Below are positions 1-4,332 of a stretch of DNA of 5,427 bases, in pieces. Within the stretch, counting starts at the first letter, position 1, and each line of letters opens with the position of its first letter. Made by a program: the position numbers and the translations under genes. A model generated the notes under the pieces. The model was not told where the DNA came from. It worked only from the letters and a program-made list of their open reading frames with translations, and ran no database searches. The stretch is from an uncultured Sphingorhabdus sp. (GTDB lineage: Bacteria > Pseudomonadota > Alphaproteobacteria > Sphingomonadales > Sphingomonadaceae). The DNA is taken from positions 1-5,427 of the forward strand of contig CALMYW010000179.1 in the NCBI GenBank assembly GCA_937873665.1, read 5' to 3'.

Positions 1-109
1 TGTTGGGCCGCCTGAAGGACTGGCGCCGCGTGGCAACACGCTGCCACGCTGCCCAACCGTCTAATTCTCCGCACTCCCACTGGCCGCCAACGTGCTCATC
101 TGGCTCTGA
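1..109 (+). pseudogene. IS5-family transposase, decayed 3' end
   Basis: Reading from base 3, the plus strand encodes LGRLKDWRRVATR, the conserved start of the C-terminal tail of IS5-family transposases (family pattern, from memory: FGRLKDWRRVATRYDRC, then a hydrophobic end in IFWL). After this the homology moves to another frame, giving RCPTV, a stop (TAA, about 62-64), then FSAL and LAANVLIWL with the normal terminal TGA at 107-109. Against the family pattern, this fits loss of one base near 40-45 plus a nonsense change. The rest of the gene lies beyond the left edge, so whether it is otherwise complete is unknown. As seen, it cannot make a normal C-terminus. It runs opposite to the other genes. 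The family assignment rests on recalled motif similarity over about 35 residues and is fairly secure; the subgroup is not. Confidence 0.75.
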
Positions 110-113
110 TCAG

Positions 114-126
114 TGAGTCCTGAGCC
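114..126 (+). repeat. Probable right terminal inverted repeat of the IS5-family remnant
   Basis: Five bases after the transposase stop is TGAGTCCTGAGCC, followed by TAG. As I recall, alphaproteobacterial IS5-family elements often begin with a GGnTCAGGACTCA-like end. The reverse complement of that matches here and would place the outer edge of the element at about 126-129, with a short TA-containing target duplication. The left end is outside the window, so the pair cannot be matched. Confidence 0.45.
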
Positions 127-169
127 TAGGACGACACTCCTCTCCTCACGGCCGCCCAGTCGGTTGAGC

Positions 170-754
170 CTATTTCGCCTGCGGCTCATACCCTAACTGA
201 ACCGTCTCAACTAGGTTGCCCTCTGGATCGTACCAAAAAGCGATTCTTACCTTGTGTTCAGTATCATCGCGGCGCTCGGTTACCCGCCCGCCACATTGCT
301 GGACTCGGCTGATGAAGGCATCCATGTCATCTGTAAAGAAAACAAGAACGACCTGGCCGTGGCTAATATGCTTACTGGCCAAGAACCGGATTAGAACAAG
401 AGGATGGCCAACTCCATTGGGAGATTCGAACATCTTTTCTTCCATGGGGCGCATATTCATCGTGGAAGTGAAGTGCTTTGTTTGGTATGTTTGGAGGACT
501 TCACTGTAGAATGAAGACATTCTTTCAAGGTTTTCGACAATCAACTTTGACTGAAACATTCCAGCAGAAAGTGTCTTGGGCGTTGGCACTTTGACACGGG
601 CTGTCGCGCGACACTGTTCGCCCCCAGCATTTGAGACCACCGGCGCTGCCATTAAACCCCGATCACTGGCAAGCGCTTCACCACCCCACAACAGAAAGCA
701 GCAACCCGCGGCTGCTAGCAATCCTGAGCGACTGCTCAAGTTGGCAAGTTTCAT
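170..754 (-). CDS. Exported VOC-superfamily (glyoxalase/dioxygenase-fold) protein
   Basis: A protein of 194 residues if started at the ATG at 754-752, which sits 6 bases after GGAGGAGG. A TTG six codons upstream (770-772) keeps the frame open, but there the Shine-Dalgarno would lie inside the gene. Residues 1-29 look like a Sec signal peptide: an Arg/Lys-containing start, a hydrophobic core (about 10-24) and an ALA cleavage site before S30, so the protein is probably periplasmic. About 35 unassigned residues follow. Residues about 66-188 form one VOC (glyoxalase/bleomycin-resistance) unit with two beta-alpha-beta-beta-beta halves: the ENLERMSSFYSEVL helix entry, FTDDMDAFISRVQQCGG at the start of the second half, and DPEGNLVE at 176-183. 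Aligned by eye, the usual metal-binding His of each half is replaced (Q68 and about V136), while the final Glu (E183) is kept. Metal binding and enzyme activity are therefore uncertain. The substrate is not recognisable. It stands alone, 196 bases after the spt-like gene, and may have its own promoter. Confidence 0.82.
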   Translation of the reverse strand: MKLANLSSRSGLLAAAGCCFLLWGGEALASDRGLMAAPVVSNAGGEQCRATARVKVPTPKTLSAGMFQSKLIVENLERMSSFYSEVLQTYQTKHFTSTMNMRPMEEKMFESPNGVGHPLVLIRFLASKHISHGQVVLVFFTDDMDAFISRVQQCGGRVTERRDDTEHKVRIAFWYDPEGNLVETVQLGYEPQAK

Positions 755-760
755 TGCGAT

Positions 761-768
761 CCTCCTCC
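761..768 (-). promoter_or_regulatory. Strong ribosome binding site of the VOC gene
   Basis: GGAGGAGG on the minus strand with a 6-base spacer to the ATG at 754. It decides the start in favour of this ATG over the TTG at 772, and it makes the N-terminus a clean signal peptide. Confidence 0.8.
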
Positions 769-788
769 ACAATATGGTGCGTCGCCTT

Positions 789-804
789 GACGCAAGATTG
801 CGTC
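789..804. promoter_or_regulatory. 16-base near-perfect palindrome upstream of the VOC gene, possible operator
   Basis: The arms GACGCAA and TTGCGTC are exact inverted repeats around a 2-base centre. The heptamer GCGTCGC also occurs twice in direct orientation, at 779-785 and 800-806. The palindrome lies 35 bases upstream of the VOC start codon, where a dimeric repressor or activator could act. No regulator gene is next to it, and I cannot assign a known binding consensus. It could also fold as a small RNA hairpin. Confidence 0.4.
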
Positions 805-840
805 GCTACGAAAGGAGCACAGCATAACTGGTCTCGAGCC

Positions 841-875
841 TATCGACCGATAGTGCCGAGCAGTCGGCCTCGATA
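841..875. repeat. Compound inverted repeat between the spt-like and VOC genes
   Basis: An inner hairpin (GCCGA / TCGGC, 855-859 with 864-868, loop GCAG) sits inside an outer pair TATCGA / TCGATA (841-846 with 870-875). The two are separated by an 8-base bulge on one side and one base on the other. It lies about 95-130 bases after the spt-like stop. There is no T-run on the minus-strand 3' side, so it is not a standard intrinsic terminator. It could be a weak terminator, an mRNA-stabilising structure or chance. Confidence 0.3.
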
Positions 876-931
876 CTCTTGGTGGCTCGGCCGGTTTCCC
901 TTTTCGCCCCACCTCAGTTGGACGCGGTTGG

Positions 932-967
932 TAAATCCATTGAATCCAGTGAATCCAGTGAATCCAG
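932..967. repeat. 9-base tandem repeat directly after the spt-like stop codon
   Basis: Three perfect copies of TGAATCCAG (941-949, 950-958, 959-967), preceded by a degenerate fourth copy TAAATCCAT (932-940). On the coding strand the array starts right after the TAG at 971-969, reading ACTGGATTC three times. Because the unit is nine bases, copy-number changes would keep frame with the gene: a read-through product would add T-G-F repeats. The gene-free gap 772-968 also contains a compound inverted repeat and a palindrome, but no gene that I can see. Confidence 0.85.
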
Positions 968-968
968 T

Positions 969-2189
969 CTAATCATTACGCTGATCGCGATATGGAATGA
1001 GCGATTGGGTCAATCCGACTCGAGTAAATATATCAATGGCTTGCCTAACCTGATCCAACGTGTGGTCGGCACAAAGCGAGCACCGCAACAATGTCATATG
1101 TGCCGGCGTAGCGGGCGGGCGCGCTAGGTTCACGTACAAGCCTTCATCCAGTAGCGCGCTCCAGAACAAAATGCCGCGTTTCAGACTGGGCATGATCAAC
1201 GAGATAATGGCACTTTGAGGCTCGTCGACGCCCAACTGGAAGCCTGCTGTCTTCAACCCCTCGTGCAAGGTCCGCGAATTCTCCCATAGCCGCCTCCGCT
1301 TTTCGCGAGCGTGCGCAAGTTTCTTGATTGATGTACAGGCGGCTGCGACGACATTTGGAGGAAGACTGGCCGTAAATACGTAGGGTCGACAGGTTAACCG
1401 CATTATTTCGAACTTCGGGTGGTTCGAGATGCAAAATCCCCCGACCGTTCCCACGGATTTTGAAAATGTCCCGATTATGAAATCAACCTCGTCGAGGCAG
1501 TCCTGATCCTCGGCGGCACCTCGCCCATTGCGACCCAGAACACCCATCGAATGGGCCTCGTCTACAAGAACCATTGCGCCATATTTCTTGGCAATACCGA
1601 GCATTTCCCTTAGCGGCGCCACGTCTCCGAGCATCGAGTAGACGCCTTCCAGCACCAAGAGTTTCCCCGCATCAGCAGGCATGCGGCTCAAGCGCCTTTC
1701 TAACGCACTGCTGTCGTTGTGCTTGAAGGGCACGACTTCAGCGTCGCTCATCTTGCATCCATCCCAAATGGAAGCATGGCTGTCGATGTCCAAGAGAATA
1801 TAGTCGCCCTTGCCGACGATCGTTGAGATTATCCCCAGATTCGCTTGGTAACCTGTAGAGAATACCATCGCATGATTCATGCCATAGAATTCACACAGTA
1901 TCTGCTCGACCGCCCGGTGCCCTGCATAGGTTCCGTTGAAGACCCGACTGCCTGTCGTTCCGGCTCCAAACTCTGCCAGCGCTTCTTTCCCTGCGGTGAT
2001 AACGTCTGGATCGAATGTCATGCCCATGTAGTTGTAAGTGCCCAAAAGCATCGTTTCACGACCGCCGCAAATTGCAACTGTCGGTGAAATCACTTGATCC
2101 ATCACAACGTCGAAGGGATTGACCTCATTCAACTCAATCAGCCTGTCCCGCTCAGCGATAACATGATCAAATTTGCTGAATAAATCCAT
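969..2189 (-). CDS. spt: Serine palmitoyltransferase-like alpha-oxoamine synthase
   Basis: A 406-residue PLP enzyme of the alpha-oxoamine synthase family. It matches the recalled Sphingomonas paucimobilis serine palmitoyltransferase over nearly its whole length with a constant 21-residue offset. That enzyme condenses L-serine with palmitoyl-CoA to 3-ketodihydrosphingosine, the first step of sphingolipid synthesis, in the cytosol. Visible sites are the PLP lysine K244 in GTFSKSVGTVGGF, the stacking H138 in DSHAS, D210 and H213 in VDEAHS, R357 before the PPATP loop, and R369 in LLRCS. The LLGTYNYMGMTFDPDV block (48-63) is also typical. The counterpart of S. paucimobilis Asn100 is Thr79 (GTTGSR), and the N-terminus is shorter. 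It could therefore be a paralog with another acyl or amino acid substrate rather than the housekeeping enzyme. No acyl carrier protein or ceramide synthase gene is adjacent. The gene follows the SDR gene after 125 bases. G+C appears lower than in the upstream genes. Confidence 0.9.
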   Translation of the reverse strand: MDLFSKFDHVIAERDRLIELNEVNPFDVVMDQVISPTVAICGGRETMLLGTYNYMGMTFDPDVITAGKEALAEFGAGTTGSRVFNGTYAGHRAVEQILCEFYGMNHAMVFSTGYQANLGIISTIVGKGDYILLDIDSHASIWDGCKMSDAEVVPFKHNDSSALERRLSRMPADAGKLLVLEGVYSMLGDVAPLREMLGIAKKYGAMVLVDEAHSMGVLGRNGRGAAEDQDCLDEVDFIIGTFSKSVGTVGGFCISNHPKFEIMRLTCRPYVFTASLPPNVVAAACTSIKKLAHAREKRRRLWENSRTLHEGLKTAGFQLGVDEPQSAIISLIMPSLKRGILFWSALLDEGLYVNLARPPATPAHMTLLRCSLCADHTLDQVRQAIDIFTRVGLTQSLIPYRDQRND

Positions 2190-2199
2190 GTTGCTGACA

Positions 2200-2205
2200 C
2201 CCCTT
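2200..2205 (-). promoter_or_regulatory. Ribosome binding site of the spt-like gene
   Basis: AAGGGG on the minus strand, 10 bases before the ATG at 2189. The spacing is slightly long but usable. The 125-base gap from the SDR stop (2190-2314) contains no convincing -35/-10 pair or terminator. It does hold a direct repeat of GATGAT near 2252-2267. Confidence 0.5.
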
Positions 2206-2314
2206 CACTCCACCGATGCACGCAAGCCATCGTTTCGTCTTCTGGCCTACCGATGATCGGGGATGATGACTCTAATGATCTTGCGCCGATCCTGTTGTGA
2301 CGGCCGCAGCAGAT

Positions 2315-3142
2315 TCACAGAGACCACCCTCCCCCGGCGACGATCACCTGCCCGGAAATGTAATCGGCTTCAGGCCGGCATAACAGGTATACAGCGCCTG
2401 CAGCTTCCTCCGGCGTGCCGGCCCGGCCCAGGGGGATACCGCTCTCCATCGCATCCAGAATTTCCCTGCTTAGGCCAGCCCTTATCTCGCGATCCTTAAC
2501 GGTAATAGTCGACTTGCCGTGTTCCCCGGCAGTCATTCGGGTCTTGATGACGCCGAATGCCACGGCATTGACCGTTACATTGTAGCGCCCCCATTCCTTC
2601 ATCAGGGTTTTGGTGAGACCGACGACGCCCATCTTCCCTGCGGCATAACCCGCCTGTCCTGCGTTGCCGCCCAGACCGGCCACCGAGGAAATGTTGATGA
2701 CGGTGCGGCGCATCGCCCGGCCATCGCGTTCGATTTCGGCCTTCGCGGCATTGGCGATTACCGGTTGGGCTGCGCGCAAAAGACGAAACGGAGCGTTGAG
2801 ATGCACATCGATCATGGCTTCCCATTGTTCATCGGTGGTCTTCTGGATCACTGAATCCCAGGCATAGCCCGCATTATTGATGATAATGTCGATCCCGCCG
2901 AACACTTCGACCGCAGTCCGGACCATCCGACCAGCGAACTCGGGTAAAGTCACGTCGCCGACGCATATCGCGGCGCGGGCACCCAGAGCAGTGATTTCGT
3001 CAGCAGTTTGTGCTGCAACCGATTCATCCAGATCGTTGACCACCACATCTGCACCGGCGTCCGCAAGCTTCAGCGCAATGGCCTTGCCGATCCCCCGACC
3101 AGACCCCGTTACGATCGCTACCTTGTTACTCAGAACTTTCAA
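2315..3142 (-). CDS. SDR-family oxidoreductase, 3-hydroxyacyl-CoA / 3-oxoacyl reductase type
   Basis: A classical short-chain dehydrogenase/reductase of 275 residues if it begins at the TTG at 3142-3140, giving MKVLSNKVAIVTGSG. That start has AGGAG upstream with an 11-base spacer. The frame stays open for 64 more codons, but these overlap the end of the acyl-CoA dehydrogenase gene and do not look like protein sequence of this family. Motifs: cofactor loop TGSGRGIG (12-19), acidic D37 after strand 2 (VVVNDLD, favouring NAD(H) as in MFE-2/HSD17B4-type enzymes), NNAG (89-92), and catalytic S153, Y166 and K170 in YAAGK. The VNAVAFGVIKTRMT stretch is also typical of FabG-like members of this group. 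It likely interconverts 3-hydroxyacyl and 3-oxoacyl thioesters. It lies 32 bases after the acyl-CoA dehydrogenase, so the two are probably co-transcribed. A 3-ketosphinganine reductase role with the downstream spt-like gene is possible but unsupported by sequence alone. Confidence 0.88.
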   Translation of the reverse strand: MKVLSNKVAIVTGSGRGIGKAIALKLADAGADVVVNDLDESVAAQTADEITALGARAAICVGDVTLPEFAGRMVRTAVEVFGGIDIIINNAGYAWDSVIQKTTDEQWEAMIDVHLNAPFRLLRAAQPVIANAAKAEIERDGRAMRRTVINISSVAGLGGNAGQAGYAAGKMGVVGLTKTLMKEWGRYNVTVNAVAFGVIKTRMTAGEHGKSTITVKDREIRAGLSREILDAMESGIPLGRAGTPEEAAGAVYLLCRPEADYISGQVIVAGGGWSL

Positions 3143-3153
3143 TGTGGATTCCA

Positions 3154-3160
3154 CTCCTGC
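3154..3160 (-). promoter_or_regulatory. Ribosome binding site deciding the SDR TTG start
   Basis: GCAGGAG on the minus strand, in the 32-base gap after the acyl-CoA dehydrogenase stop (3175-3177). The spacer to the TTG at 3142 is 11 bases. A GTG at 3154-3152 overlaps the site itself and is less likely. No ATG lies in a suitable position. Confidence 0.5.
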
Positions 3161-3174
3161 AAATGAGCCAGCCT

Positions 3175-4332
3175 CTAGACGAGCTTGCGTTCGTCCAGCC
3201 CCAGCGACCGACCGATGATCTCGCGCATGATTTCCGAGGTGCCCGCGAAGATGCGGCTGATGCGCGCATCCCTGTACATCCGGCTGATCCGATACTCGCT
3301 CATATAACCGGCCCCGCCATGCAGTTGGACGCACTCGTCCATGACGCGGGCTTCAAGCTCACTCGTCAAGAGTTTGGCGGCCGATGCATCTTCGGCAGCG
3401 AGCTCTCCGGCATTTAGGAGCAGCACGCACTGGTCGACATAGGTCTGCGCCATGTCCAGTTCGGCGCGCATCGTCGCCATCTTGAACCGGGTGTTCTGGA
3501 ACGCGCCAATCGGCTTTCCGAAGGCTCGGCGTTCCTTGACGTAATCGAGCGTGATGTCGAAAGCGGTCTGCGCCGTGGCCAGAAAACCGATCGCCGCCAC
3601 GAGACGTTCCTGCGCCAGAAAGCGGGAAAGGTAGCGAAAACCCTGCGACGGATCGCCCAGTACGTTGGCCTTGGGCACCTTGACGTCGTTGAAGAACAGC
3701 TCGGCTGTATCCTGGGCCTGCATCCCCATCTTGTCGAGCTTGCGACCACGCTCGAAGCCCTCCATTCCGCGCTCAACCACGAACAAGCCAAGCCCATGGC
3801 GGCTTTCCGGATCGGTTCGCGCGGCCACGACCACCAAGTCCGATAGGATGCCGTTGGAGATGTAGGTCTTCGCGCCATTGAGCAGCCAGTGGTCGCCCTT
3901 GTCCTCGGCACGCGTTCGCATGCCGGCCAGATCCGAACCGGTCGACGGTTCGGTCATGGCAACGGCCAGAATATTCTCGCCGCTGACGATACCTGGCATC
4001 CAGCGCGATTTCTGCTCTTCGGTCCCCAGCTTGGCGATGTAGGGCGCGACCAGATCGTTGTGCAGGTTGATGTAGAACCCGATGTCGCCGTGGCGCATGT
4101 TCTCTTCGATGATGATCTGTTCGAAGCGGAAATCATCGACCCCCGCGCCGCCGTATTTTTCCTCGGCCCAGGTGCAGAGCAAGCCCTGCGCCCCGGCCTT
4201 GAGGTAGAGCTCGCGATCGACCATGCCCTGCTGGAGGAAGCGCTCCACGTGGGGAGCGACTTCCGCCTGCATGAACTTGATCACGCTGTCCCGGAACTGC
4301 TCGTGTTCCGCCGCGAATGTCAGGCGCTTCAT
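3175..4332 (-). CDS. Acyl-CoA dehydrogenase, long-chain/isovaleryl type active site
   Basis: A flavoprotein of 385 residues, full length for the family. It oxidises an acyl-CoA to the trans-2-enoyl-CoA and passes electrons to electron-transfer flavoprotein, in the cytosol. The three family regions are in order: N-terminal helical domain (about 1-120), beta domain with the FAD/substrate block AVAMTEPSTGSDLAG (123-137) and LNGAKTYISNG (151-161), and C-terminal helical domain with VKERRAFGKPIGAFQ (265-279), QLHGGAGYMSEY (336-347) and IFAGTSEIMRE (361-371). The position that carries the catalytic Glu in medium-chain enzymes is Ala363. The Glu used by long-chain and isovaleryl-CoA dehydrogenases is present as E242 in AQERLV. 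Substrate length cannot be read from sequence. The ATG overlaps the stop of the upstream fadJ part as ATGA, which implies translational coupling. The SDR gene follows after 32 bases. Confidence 0.95.
   Translation of the reverse strand: MKRLTFAAEHEQFRDSVIKFMQAEVAPHVERFLQQGMVDRELYLKAGAQGLLCTWAEEKYGGAGVDDFRFEQIIIEENMRHGDIGFYINLHNDLVAPYIAKLGTEEQKSRWMPGIVSGENILAVAMTEPSTGSDLAGMRTRAEDKGDHWLLNGAKTYISNGILSDLVVVAARTDPESRHGLGLFVVERGMEGFERGRKLDKMGMQAQDTAELFFNDVKVPKANVLGDPSQGFRYLSRFLAQERLVAAIGFLATAQTAFDITLDYVKERRAFGKPIGAFQNTRFKMATMRAELDMAQTYVDQCVLLLNAGELAAEDASAAKLLTSELEARVMDECVQLHGGAGYMSEYRISRMYRDARISRIFAGTSEIMREIIGRSLGLDERKLV

Noticed and set aside
170..754. Lipoprotein signal (AAGC) in the VOC protein
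   Set aside because: The residue before the Ala-Gly-Cys is not a good lipobox match, and the sequence after the cysteine remains hydrophobic up to an ALA signal peptidase I site.
841..875. Intrinsic terminator for the spt-like gene
   Set aside because: The hairpin is bulged and no run of T follows on the minus strand.
932..967. CRISPR-like array
   Set aside because: The units are 9 bases and directly abut, with no spacers, so this is a simple tandem repeat.
631..972. Plus-strand open frame ending in NPVNPVNPV repeats
   Set aside because: It is antisense to the VOC gene and gains its repeat only from the 9-base tandem array. No ribosome binding site or homology was seen.
3143..3334. N-terminal extension of the SDR frame (64 codons)
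   Set aside because: It overlaps the well-supported acyl-CoA dehydrogenase coding sequence, has no family similarity that I can see, and a plausible start with a ribosome binding site lies just before the Rossmann motif.
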